DNA from: Circinella umbellata
Lineage: Eukaryota > Mucoromycota > Mucoromycetes > Mucorales > Lichtheimiaceae
DNA length: 64,000 nt
Assembly (NCBI GenBank): GCA_025093555.1
Contig: JAIWNF010000059.1
Span: 1-64,000, forward strand
Direction of reading: 5' to 3'
In this document: piece after piece, positions 34,609 through 45,258 of the stretch
How the letters are laid out: every line of letters begins with the position of its first letter
Numbering within the stretch: the stretch's first letter is position 1
The notes under the pieces: generated by a model
Database searches by the model: none
The model's input: only the letters and a program-made list of their open reading frames with translations
What the model was told of the DNA's origin: nothing
Program-made: the position numbers and the translations under genes

Positions 34609-35264
34609 GCTACTCTCTTCAACTTCTGTAGCTGGAATAAAAATCCATAGTTGATTCTCCTTGTCAAGTGTTTGATGAGGTGACAAAATGAGTTTGCGAT
34701 TTCCTGATTGATGATCGGTGCGAATATCAAGTACCCAACCTGAGTTTGATTGAGAGCAAATATAGTAACTTGGAACTACTGAGTCGTCTTGTTGAACAGT
34801 CCAGCGTTGATTATGTGCTTCATCTTCTGGTTTTTTTGAGTATATACAAATATCTGTGTCTTCAATCAAACGTAATCGACCTACGTAAATGTATAGTTAT
34901 GAATATAAATAAAGATCATAATATTAATTCAAGTTACTGTCATTAATAAGAGGGTTAAATTATAACTATTTAATAAATATCATGTATAATAAACATATAC
35001 TAAATAGTAAAAGAAATAATAAAGTAAACAGACATTTTCTTCTTTACCTTTTCGAATATCAAGTACAAGATTTGTTGCTTGATTTACCAAATGTTGTCCA
35101 TCCCAACTCCATCTTTCTTCCTCACTAAAACGTGGATTACATACATTAACCTGTGAACGCATTAATGGTTCTTCTAAAGCTTCTGTCGCCGAGATAACAG
35201 TATCTGAAGATGCTGATTTAATATAAAACCATTTTACTGGTCTTTCTTCTGTATTTTCGGCCAT
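33697..35264 (-). CDS. Ricin-type beta-trefoil lectin-like protein with poly-Asn linker
   Basis: Four exons (35264-35048, 34880-34220, 34078-33916, 33810-33697) join in frame to 384 aa. Residues about 1-150 contain QxW-like beta-trefoil signals: EERWSWDGQHLVNQ, NLVLDIRKG, NQRWTVQQDD, GWVLDIRTD, and ENQLWIFIP. This suggests a ricin-B fold that could bind sugars. A run of Asn follows, encoded by an (ATT)n microsatellite at about 34553-34608. The C-terminal half has low-complexity Ser/Thr, then AYHVWQLIKEQEAARL and a helical tail. No signal peptide or membrane segment, so it is likely cytosolic. A role in glycan or phosphoinositide binding is only a guess. Confidence 0.75.
34553..34608 (+). repeat. 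(ATT)n microsatellite encoding poly-Asn
   Basis: About 18 ATT units on plus, giving the Asn run of the lectin-like protein on minus. Repeat length is likely to vary between strains. Confidence 0.9.
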
Positions 35265-35408
35265 TAATTGTTTTTTTATATGTAAAAGATTATATAAGAA
35301 AAGGAGGAAAAGAAAGAAAAAAAATCAAGCCATCAAAAAATAATGTCGTTTAAATAGTTTTTTTAATGCGAACTACCAAATTTGCAAATTTTGTGTTCAT
35401 GTTCATCG
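35265..35408. promoter_or_regulatory. Upstream region of the lectin-like gene
   Basis: Purine-rich A/G stretch at 35280-35330 directly upstream of the ATG on the minus strand; on that strand it is a pyrimidine-rich tract, common in fungal promoters. No specific site was recognised. Confidence 0.25.
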
Positions 35409-35783
35409 ACAACCCTTGTGTATTGGTTTTTTTCCCTATTACTTCGCCTCCCCCCCCCCATTTTTACTTTCGTGGAACCTGAATTTCAACATTGCCAAAG
35501 GTAATTTCCATTGTGAATTTACACATTTCGTTCACATTACATATTATTTCATATTTGCGCCTTATTATCTTATTGTGGCCTCTCATTATTTTTCTTTTGC
35601 CCACCAAATTATTATGTTTGCGTCCTAGTGATGATTTTTAAAAATTTATTCTTTTCTTTGATAATAATATAAGTTCAGAAAATAGGTATAATAACTATAA
35701 ACTAAACAGCAAAAGTTCCACTTATTCTAGTGGATGCAGAAGATATATAATTTTATATCTTCTGTCTTTAGCTGTTTGATGTA
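35409..35783 (+). repeat. Dispersed repeat, copy 1
   Basis: Closely similar to 42905-43243 in the same orientation, over most of its length (shared TATTACTTCGCCTCCCCCC, TTTGCGTCCTAG, AACAGCAAAAGTTCCAC and GATATATAATTTTATATC). This copy has a 10-base perfect hairpin near 35748-35773 (AGAAGATATA against TATATCTTCT). No terminal repeats or TG-CA ends were found. Confidence 0.78.
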
Positions 35784-36902
35784 CCAAATTCGCATAATGA
35801 AATTTTCCCATTATCCATTACAAAAGGTTTACTGTTTAAATTGTTTTTAGCAAGTGCGTCCATTACCGACTCCAAAAATCCAAAAGGTGTTGCGTTCGTG
35901 TTCAATTTTTAGCAGCTATACTCGTTTCTCCTTGCCATTTTGCTTTTGCTTCTTTGATCCAACTATGTATCGCTTGAGGACGCAATAGCGCCCGAAAATG
36001 TAATCGTTTTACAGTACTTGTTAAATTATGTCCTAATGCGCAGCTTATTTTACCGGATCAACTTGGCATTTTCCCGTACTGCTCCGTAATAATCCAATGA
36101 AGAAAAACGAATCGATAAAAAGTGATACTCAATGTAAACAATAGAATCTATAATGTAATATAGCATACTCAATAAATCTAATTATTTAGGGAGAAAGGAA
36201 TGAGAGCAAAGTTAGCATTGGATGGGAGTAGTCTTTAATATGATTCATTGAAAGGCTATCCATTACCATCGCAAAAATTACGACATATCCATTGAAGCAT
36301 GACGTTAAGATCAAAATATTATTTTTTTTTCTTGTTTACTATTTTCTTTACTCACATAGCTCATTAAAGCATACTCAACTATAGTTTCATATTCGTATAA
36401 TGTCCCTGGTCTCATGACTCGCGTTGCTGCAATGATCCTTCTGATATAGTTTTCAACAAATTTTAAATTTATATTATTGGTTATTATGAGGTCCCCTTAA
36501 CAATCTGATGTATTACTAAAATCATACAAATATATACATGAATATTGATTCTTTCCTCACAAGCAACTTTTTTCTTTCGAGTATATCATATTATTTTAAC
36601 CTCGATAATAAAGTATGTTTATCCTCACTCTTTATTAAATCTTACCATAGCGGTACTGTATTCTGTACATTGAGTCAATCAATAAAGTCATAAATATATC
36701 ACTTTTTAAATACGTTGACTTTCAATATGTAACACTATTAGCTATTTATTGATATAACTGTTGAAAAAGAGATGGGTAATAATATATATAATAAGTAGAG
36801 AACTTACTAATTTCGTAGATAAAATAAAGTGAGGGAAAGAAAGGATACCCGATCAAATTCTATTACCTCCCCATCATTTTTATTTATTCTCTCAACCATA
36901 AT
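35784..36902. other. Gene-poor spacer
   Basis: No ORF or RNA gene was supported. Contains AT-rich sequence with short runs; nothing recognised. Confidence 0.45.
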
Positions 36903-37317
36903 CAGCACAAATATATTACCAAGATACAACAAATGCCAGTGCATGCCGCTGTGACATCACCACCAAAACCCCTGGTTCCACTTGCTAATAATGTTGGTAA
37001 GGGGTGTCTCATTTTCACTGACCAGTAAGATTCACATCCTCGTCAGTTGTATGCTAATGCCTGGTCCTACTTTTTAACAATGTTGGCAAGAGGTGATCAC
37101 GAAAAGGAGTCAGTAGTAAGATTGATATTCTTGTCAGATGTCTCTGTTTCAGGGTGCAAATGTCGACATAGTTGCTACACCTGACGTGGATGCGAATCCT
37201 ACTGGTCAGTGAAAAATGAGACACCCCTCATCAACATTATTAGCAAGTGGGACCAGATGGTGATAACACAGGGGCATGAACTGGCACTCTTTGTATTTAA
37301 GTAATATATTTGTGCTG
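36903..37317. mobile_element. MITE-like inverted-repeat element, 415 bp
   Basis: Outer ends CAGCACAAATATATTAC (36903-36919) and its complement GTAATATATTTGTGCTG (37301-37317) are exact. Imperfect inverted similarity extends inward over about 150 bases, through CAGTGCATGCCGCTGTGACATC and the AATGTTGGTAAGGGGTGTCT block. A third, direct, diverged copy of the inner block (CTGGTCCTACTTTTTAACAA to TTCTTGTCAG) lies at 37060-37135. No ORF. No obvious target duplication; flanks read AT and AC. Confidence 0.68.
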
Positions 37318-40263
37318 ACTGTTGTATTATAAGAACACTATCTCTTTATCCCAGGTGAAATAAGAAATCATATTTAAAATATTTAAAATACAGACGTGAA
37401 CGGAACTCAATTCTAAAAAAGACACTGATAAAATCGCATAAGGATATCCTGCACCTCGTCAACTTAAATTAAAGAATAAAAGAGAGTATCATGGCTAAGC
37501 CCAATATACTTCAGAGCAGTAACTATAGTAACGTTATCAATATTAATGACTAATATCAAGTACCCAACTTTACTATCAATCACCTACACCATTCCATTAA
37601 CTAAGCCCCATAACTCATAGAATAGAAATCATATAAATTACGGGTTGTAAATATTATTTCAAAGAGATAACTTCATTCTAGTTTCTAAATTATTATTAAA
37701 GATATATACGTAACAAAGTCTCACAGGATTTATACCTTGTCTGTTTTTATTTCTACTCTTCTCGAAATAAACAAATATAACACTGACTATGATTGACAGA
37801 ATATAAATCTAATCGGGGTTTAAGTAAAACTCTGAAAAGTGATATTCATCCCTTTACGTATTGATTAAGATACAGTACCGTTATGATAAGATTTAATAAA
37901 TAATAAGGATAAATATACTTATTATCAAAGTTAAAATAAAATGATGTACTCGAAAGAAAAGGAGAAAAACATAAATATATATGTAGGTTCTGGTAATAAT
38001 ACATCTGATTGTTGATTAAGCCTTATAATAACCAATAATATAAATTTGAAATCTGTTCACAACTATATCAAAAGGATCATTACATCAACGCGAGTCATGA
38101 TACCAAGGACATTCGTGAATACATATGAAACTACGTATATAATTTTACCCAATGCTGTAAATATGTAAATCTTTTCTATTTATTACATATACTTATTTAA
38201 ATTCCACTACTATTTGTTTGTTTGAATACAAATTTCAAAAACTTTTTTTAAACGTATTTCGAAAAATCATCCGTCCTTAAAATGAGATATTCAGAGCAGA
38301 TGCTGATCAGAAGGCGTCTGTGCTGTATCGATAAAGAATAAATTATTGGCGATAACCGGAAGTAGATGATTTGCAACAAACTGGTGCAGTGGATCAACGA
38401 GTTCATTTTTGCGTTAGTATTTCCGATATCCTCTGGATGAAATAACAAAACTTTTACCAGCCATCTATCTATTTTCTGTACACGTTCTCGTATGAAGTAA
38501 TACCGATCCAAAAACACAAAGACAAGCTGCCCACACATCCACTTATGACCACAAAAAGTGTCATAGTATGCTGCAAGTTGGTATCAAAACCCACTTGTTG
38601 TTTTATGAATTGCATTTCCGTCACCATTCATAATAGTGTGTCAACTTACGGATGAACTGGAAGACAAAAGTATGTGATCACAATTGCGTAAAGAATCGAC
38701 AATTTTGGAACCCAATTAGGCCGATGTATAATTTCAGATAAGCAGGGCACAAGGTATTTGAGTTGTTCCTCAGCATAGCTACTGTTTTCAAAATCTGAAT
38801 AGGATAAAAACTAGTATAGGAAAACAATATAGCTTTAATGATATGATAAATAGGTCCCCAGATAAATGACACCCTGAGAATACTCTGCTTGACAAATAAG
38901 TGTTTTTGTTGAATAAACTTTAAAGTGAGATTGTAGACCTTGTTGTCAAGTAGAGTCAAAAAAATTTCATTGATCCGGTGAAAACGACGCATTAAGAACT
39001 TGTTCGGTCATAAAGAACTGACCAATTGATGTTTATGTACGTATATTGAATGCAATAACATGTAAATCGCGATGCGATGCCCATATTCCTATTCCCTCAT
39101 CCCACTCCTTATTCTCATAATATTGCTAGGGGTATTGATATCATAACTTATTTCATCGCCCCCATCAATGTCAAAAAAATAACTTCAGGCACAAGTTTCT
39201 TGCGTGTTGGTCAGTCCGAGACGTGCTCAGACCCGTGTGATTCATTGTATATGAGTTTCCTAATGCGCTCTATCGATCGGCTCCAAACAAGACACTCCAA
39301 GCCCGCCTAAGCACATCAAATTGTAATGCATTACCCTTATGTGATTTTTCCTGATGGTAAAAAATATGAGCTATCAGGCTACCCACACCAGCATAAGCAG
39401 CTTCTTATCACACTCGATTGTATCCTGACGGATAACAAAGAGAGCATCGTATAACCGTGTATCATATCAATGCGAATTTTGTTGATAGCAAGTTAATTTA
39501 GACGGATTCCGGCATCATAATAATGTGTACACCAAACTGGAGGGTCAACATGGCGAAAAATTGGATCATTTGAAAAACGACCTGACAGTGGTGCTATACT
39601 ATACTGAATATATAGTGTTTCTTAACTTTTCTACTTTGTGAAATGTGAGCATAAAAGTTGGTTATTGTGAATGATTGTTGAAATAAAGTCTTGAATGTAT
39701 TGAAAGAACGAGTCAGCATAATGGTCAAGCAATGAAACTTTCTAAATGTTACCATCCACATCATTTTGGTGTTGCTAAGTTTTATTGCTATTGTTCATTT
39801 GTTGCCATGGGACTTATTCATACAGGTATGCTGAGCAATGATCGCCTTATGTTTTGACAAAGTGCACAAGATAATCCATTTTGGCGAATGATTCTTCTTT
39901 TGCGTGCCTTACATATACACAAAAAGTATCACTGCCTAGGGCGCCGTATTTTCGATTAAGTGAACGAGTACAGAGACTATTAGAACGAGGGAATCATTAT
40001 CAAACCTAATTTGATCTCCAATGTCAATCGATTTATGCTTCATCCATCCATTTTAACAAAATCCTCTAGAATTTAACATTTGTTGGAATTATTGTTGCTA
40101 GGTTACATTGGCTGAGCCCCCCTTCAAAATCGAAAGGGAAAAAATGCCCCATCTAATGGTGTTATTTTTTTTTTTGGTTAAAAATTATATGTATTAACAG
40201 AAGCATGTTGTTGATATGTCAAAAAGTATATGTACAATAAAATTAATATAATATGTTTATATT
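37318..40263. other. Gene-poor stretch with decayed coding remnants
   Basis: No intact gene. On minus between 38248 and 38540 two frames alternate with protein-like sequence (CGQLVFVFLDRYYFIRERV and, in another frame, ELVDPLHQFVANHLLPVI), which looks like a decayed mobile-element gene. Around 38678-38992 and 39077-39310 similar short open runs occur. None was identified. Confidence 0.35.
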
Positions 40264-41090
40264 TCATCGTCGTCTTCGAGAACGATTGGTTGAAGGTGAT
40301 GATGTAATAGGTCGTGAAGGTGATGGTGATGCTTGTTGCCAATTTTCTCGCCTTTTTTCCAGTGCACGCGCCATTTGTGCCTCTAGTTCTTGTTGAACAT
40401 GTGGTAGTTTTTCTAATCCTATCCGGCTTCGTAATTCATTTACTTTATCTATATAGATATAAAGTAATTATATATATCATTAATTCGTGTAAGAGCAATA
40501 ATAATAATATGTTAGTCTTTACCATGTAATGGATCATAATCTAGATTTCGTATCCTATCCACAGACTTTTTTAATTCATCTCTCTCTTTTCCAAGTGATG
40601 TTTCTGCTTCAGTAATCTATTTCAATACAGGATATTAGCCAAACCCCCAGTCTTGTCGTAAAAATAAATATAACCACTATACTTACGGCTTCAATATCAC
40701 GTTGTACGCTTTGAATCATTTCGAACAACATTCGCTTTTCTTTTGTCAATCGCTGTCGTTCTGAAACTATTTCATCTAAAATTTTTTCTTTATGATCAAG
40801 CGATTCAATGTTTTGAATAAGATTTGCTTTACAATTCAATAATGATTGAGTTGAATCCCTATACAGTTTTGGGAAAGAACGCGAAATAAAAAAAATAAAA
40901 AAGAAAGGTAAGAATAAGCTCTGGTTATGACAGTACCCAAGGGTGCTCAAAAAAAAGTTACGAACCGGATTGCTTTTAGCGATTGTTGTTGTGATTCTAT
41001 GCTAAACAAGAGACCCAAATTAATATAATCATTTTTACTAAATATAACCTTCCATTTTTACGAATTTGATAGATCAACTTACTCTTCCAT
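40264..41090 (-). CDS. ZC4H2-like coiled-coil protein without zinc finger
   Basis: Five exons: 41083-41090, 40966-41001, 40687-40858, 40523-40616, 40264-40448. They join to 164 aa with consistent phases. The protein opens MEDIESQQQSLKAIRDSTQS and is almost entirely coiled coil: ITEAETSLGKERDELKK, then DPLHDKVNELRSRIGLEKLP and RRENWQQ. The pattern matches the N-terminal and middle region of animal ZC4H2 (the L-G-L-x-x-L-P block followed by a Q-x-E-W-like block). The ZC4H2 C-terminal C4H2 zinc finger is missing: the protein ends in a Ser/Pro- and Arg-rich tail (SRRRR). Exon 1 is just 8 coding bases. A different coiled-coil family is possible. Confidence 0.65.
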
Positions 41091-42904
41091 TTTTTGAAGC
41101 AAATTAAATAAAGAAAAAAAATATAGTGGAGAAATTTTTTTTCTAATTTTATTAGACTGAGTTCTACCAGCATGATTTTGCGAAATTGAAAAAGTAATAA
41201 ACTGCGTCCTAAGAGACGCGGATTTCAATTTCGCTTTTATTTTATTCTATCTTATTTTAATCAACAATCAAATATCTTTCAAAATTAGTTTAAAACGTCA
41301 TGAAATAAAAGGAGTTCTCTGTTTATGATTAACACCTTTTTATTTCTCACCAAACATTTTTATTTATATGTTCACAAGTGGGTTTTATAACAATAAACAA
41401 AGAAGATCACATGTATAGTATTTCTTTAAATGTATTTTTAAGCTGTTACTTTAGTATTTCTCTGTCTCACAGATTTAAACCCCAATGATGTGATCGATAA
41501 TTCTTTCTTCCCACGATTTGATATCAAAAAAGAAAAAATCGTGGTAACTTCATACAATAGTAATGATATTATATCATTAGTATACAATCTAGTTGTTTGA
41601 ACATTTGTACGACCTAAATAAGGAAATGATTATAGTACATACAAAGAAATTGAAACGCTGTTTTCGTCATTTTTTTACCAAGTGATCTTGAACCAATAAA
41701 TAGTTACTGTTATTATTTTTAGTTAACCATCAAATGTTTTCCTATTTTCAGATTGTCAACGTCAAATAAACTTTTAGGTGGAACTATAGTATGACTGACT
41801 GCGTGGGAGAGATAACATCAGCAGCAGCAGCAGCAGCAGTAGCAGTCTAACAATCCATGTTCTTTTTTTTTTGTCATTTAATAAAAAAAATAGAACATGT
41901 GAAATAAATTTCTTTAAGTTTCCTAAAGTAAAATTATAAATAAAGTATTTGCATGTAATACTACGTAGTATATATAAGTGCTTGTAAAAAAAAGGTGTAA
42001 ACTAGAATGTAATATTAAAAAGTAATATAAATATTAAGAATAGAGTAATATACAATAGACATGACGGTGGAAGTATCATATCACTAAGTAACCAACAGTT
42101 AATGACGAATCAAGAATGAGAGGTCCGTGCATCTGAAAAATTCTCTGTTACATTGTAAACTGGTTACAGAAGAAAACCAAAAAACCAAAACTGCCTCTTG
42201 TTGTCGGTATAAATATAAGGTAATAATTCCCAACTTGTCAATGGAGAGAAACTTGAAGAGAAGGAAAAAAGGGGAAGGTGCTGAAAAAAAAATATCCTTG
42301 AAGATAAGCTAAGCTAATCCGTGAGAACTAAAAAAGAAACCATTGGGATAATTTTCTATTTTTATTTTTATTTTAAAGGCTGGTATAAATTTGATTGGGA
42401 TACAATGAGGTTTGATGATCTGCCTTCAAAAAAAAACAAGAACACTGAAAAGATGGATGGGATTCGACGTTTGGGGGTGGTGACCAAAAAAGAAGCATTG
42501 TATAGCACATTTTTACTAAAAAAAACCGGGGTGGAGTGTGGAGGAGTTAGAGGGGAGAAAGAAGATGTTTAAGCATATATACTCGCGGAAAAAAAAGATT
42601 AAAATGATCTTTGATGATAACTATTTGAAAGAGAAAAAAAAAAGTGAGCGAGTGACAAAAGACGAGGGAATGTTGTGAGACCATGAAAAAGCCTAATTAT
42701 TTTCTCTTTTCTCACACAGTAATTTTTTATGAAAAAGTAAGAGGAAGTGAAAAGATCGATAACGGAATATATTCATCGATGAATATGTAACTGACATTTT
42801 TTACTCACCTTTATGTTGTTATTAAACTTTGCCTTTTCTGATTACTAGAAGGCGGTCAGTATAGTAAGAGGATGTGCACTCACATAATAAATATTATACA
42901 TGTA
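41091..42904. other. Intergenic with CAG microsatellite
   Basis: No supported gene. A short (CAG)n-like run lies at 41818-41848. ORFs 42127-42312 and 42321-42572 are lysine-rich chance reading frames in A-rich sequence. Confidence 0.45.
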
Positions 42905-43243
42905 ATTGGGTTTTTTCTCTATTACTTCGCCTCCCCCCAATTTTACTTTTGTGGAACCTGAATTTCATTGTGAATTTACACATTTCGCTCACATTACATA
43001 TTATTTCATAAATGCGCTTTATTATCTTATTGTAGACCTCTCATTATTTTTCTTGTTGCCTATTAATATTATTATGTTTGCGTCCTAGATTCTTGAAAAT
43101 TTATTCTTTTCTATTGGTAATAATATAAATTCAGAGAATAGGTATAATAACTATAAACTAAACAGCAAAAGTTCCACCTCTTCTAGTGGATACAGTGGAA
43201 GATATATAATTTTATATCCTCTGTATTTAGCTATTTGATGTAC
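42905..43243 (+). repeat. Dispersed repeat, copy 2
   Basis: Second copy of the 35409-35783 repeat in direct orientation. It is shorter: about 25 bases between GAACCTGAATTTCA and TTGTGAATTTACAC are missing. Most other blocks align with few changes. Confidence 0.78.
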
Positions 43244-44321
43244 AATTTTTCAGCTAGGGAGGTATTCGTCACCCTCAAAGTACTCTTATGCAGTGCGTTC
43301 TGGTATACGTACAATTCGCGCAGCTTATGCACAATCCTTGGATGATGTCAATAAGTGTTACGTAGAATAAGCATATCATTGTATTTTCTACGTTTGCCTG
43401 TAGTAGAAGTCAAACTTTCGATTAGATAAGACAGGTAAATATTTATGACGAAGCATCAAATCAACATACCGCTTGATTTTTGAACTACTTTCTTTGGGTG
43501 TTTGCATGGTCTTTTTTCTTCTTGGCTACTTGCTGTAGTTATACAGTTATTATAATTATACTTATATTATATATATTGAAAATGTTAATGAAACTGCTGG
43601 TTTTAGCAGTTAATATTTTCATGCATAATAGTCAAAACTTCTTATTTATTTTTCAATAATCTATCGTTATGATTGACGAAGTGACCAATAATAAGTATCT
43701 ACTTTTGATGCTACATATAAGTGTTTGAACAAATGCTACTTGTATTGATAAACCTGTTATCATAGCTTTTATAGATTTAAAACTTGACTGATAACTTTTT
43801 ATTTGTGGGGTGCCCTTAGCACTCCCAACAAATAACCATGTACTAAATATATCCCGTTTAATAAATTTATTGACAATAGTTGATATTACGTATATATAGC
43901 GGTATTGTACCAAAAATTTTGAAAGGGTCGGTGAACATCTAACATCATCTATAGCATCGATCAAATTATAGTGACCAGTATATAGTAACTAGGGTGAAAA
44001 AAGGGTGACTTTTGAATTAGGGTGTGGACAACACAGATAGGGGTTCATAAGATAGAAGAGGTCATGTACAAGCTACAATTTCTTCGAACCCTACACTGTC
44101 AGTATTTGGAATATAAAATGCCGCAAAAAAAAATTTATGCAAGAAAACGCGCTGGTTCTGAAAAAAAGTACCCTTTTGAGTGCACACGTTCTCTTTCTTT
44201 TCTTTGTCTCTTCACCAACATGGGCTGCTATTAGTTGTCAGCCAAAAGTGACCTATTAGCTGTGCTGCTGTTAATAAAACTACTATGGTCGATATAGCCT
44301 TGAATGGCCAATTTGAATTTT
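43244..44321. other. Gene-poor stretch
   Basis: No supported gene. ORF 43653-43964 on minus is protein-like in parts (SFKSIKAMITGLSIQVAF) but unrecognised. The ORF 44022-44234 on plus looks random. Confidence 0.35.
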
Positions 44322-45055
44322 TTAATCATCATCACTATATTCATCCGTATCATCTGATTCATCCTTATTCATTTCTTCCTTTATATATATCTGCTGATAT
44401 TCCTTCATCAGATTTACTCTGAGTTTGTTGATCTGATCGACTAGCTCATTGTTCCCACTTTTAATTGCAATTGATGTATTCAATGAATATTCAAAGAAGT
44501 TCTTAAAAAAATTAATACTTATATTTTTCTTTCTCTAATCTATTTATTATCTGATCTACAAAGCTACAGCCATAGGTCTCATATATAGTATCCATACAAT
44601 GACTGCATGCTTTCATACACGTGAATTCCTCTGGTCCTGATTCACATTCATTATTACTGTCAGAATCGCCCTGCGAGATAGCCACACTGGAAGTGTCCCC
44701 ATCTAACATTGCATCGGAAAAATGAGGATTTGAGGATTCCTGAGAATCTTGATTCTTGATGGATATAAGTGTCTTAGATATAGCACTTCTTTTTTGGGGC
44801 TGCATTCTCCTCTCTGACCCTCTCAATTGTTCGTTGTACAGACTCTGCTGTACGTTGAGTGTTAGCAGACTTCAAGCTTGCTTTTGAGGCTGCTTTTTGT
44901 TTTTCTATTGATTTTCTTTTGATATTCAGTTTATTCTTCTTCTTCATAAACTGAACATCATATTTATCGTAAACAGTTTCTTTACAGAAACTATTAATAT
45001 CAGTGTTATGTTTTGTTAATAAGCTTTGCAGCTTTGTTTTGTGTAGGTGTAACCA
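44322..45055 (-). pseudogene. Unrecognised charged protein, frameshifted
   Basis: Protein-like sequence continues across three frames on minus. It starts near 45055 with a basic region (FMKKKNKLNIKRKSIEKQK, then ANTQRTAESVQRTIERVREE), continues in another frame through an acidic Ser-rich stretch and a possible Cys-pair CMKACSHCMDTIYETYGCSF, and ends in a third frame with MKEYQQIYIKEEMNKDE and an Asp-rich tail at about 44322. Two frameshifts near 44800 and 44510, or unrecognised introns. The arrangement is like accessory proteins of DNA transposons, but no domain was recognised. Confidence 0.4.
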
Positions 45056-45258
45056 TTTTAAATATTTTAAGGAGTTATTTTATACAATAAAATAGAATTC
45101 AATCATTATTTTTCAAAATTTTTAAATGTATGCATGCCAAGACTATCATGTATAAATTAATTTAATAAAAATTAATTTGGCTACCCCATTTTGTTATGGC
45201 TATCTAACCAACTAGTGCCAACAGGCCATAGTATAGCTACTATAAACTCGACCGGTCC

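Noticed and set aside
34482..34730. ORF with poly-Ile
   Set aside because: A shifted frame of the ATT microsatellite in the lectin-like gene.
42127..42572. Two Lys-rich plus ORFs
   Set aside because: A-rich noncoding sequence; no start context, domain or splice continuation.
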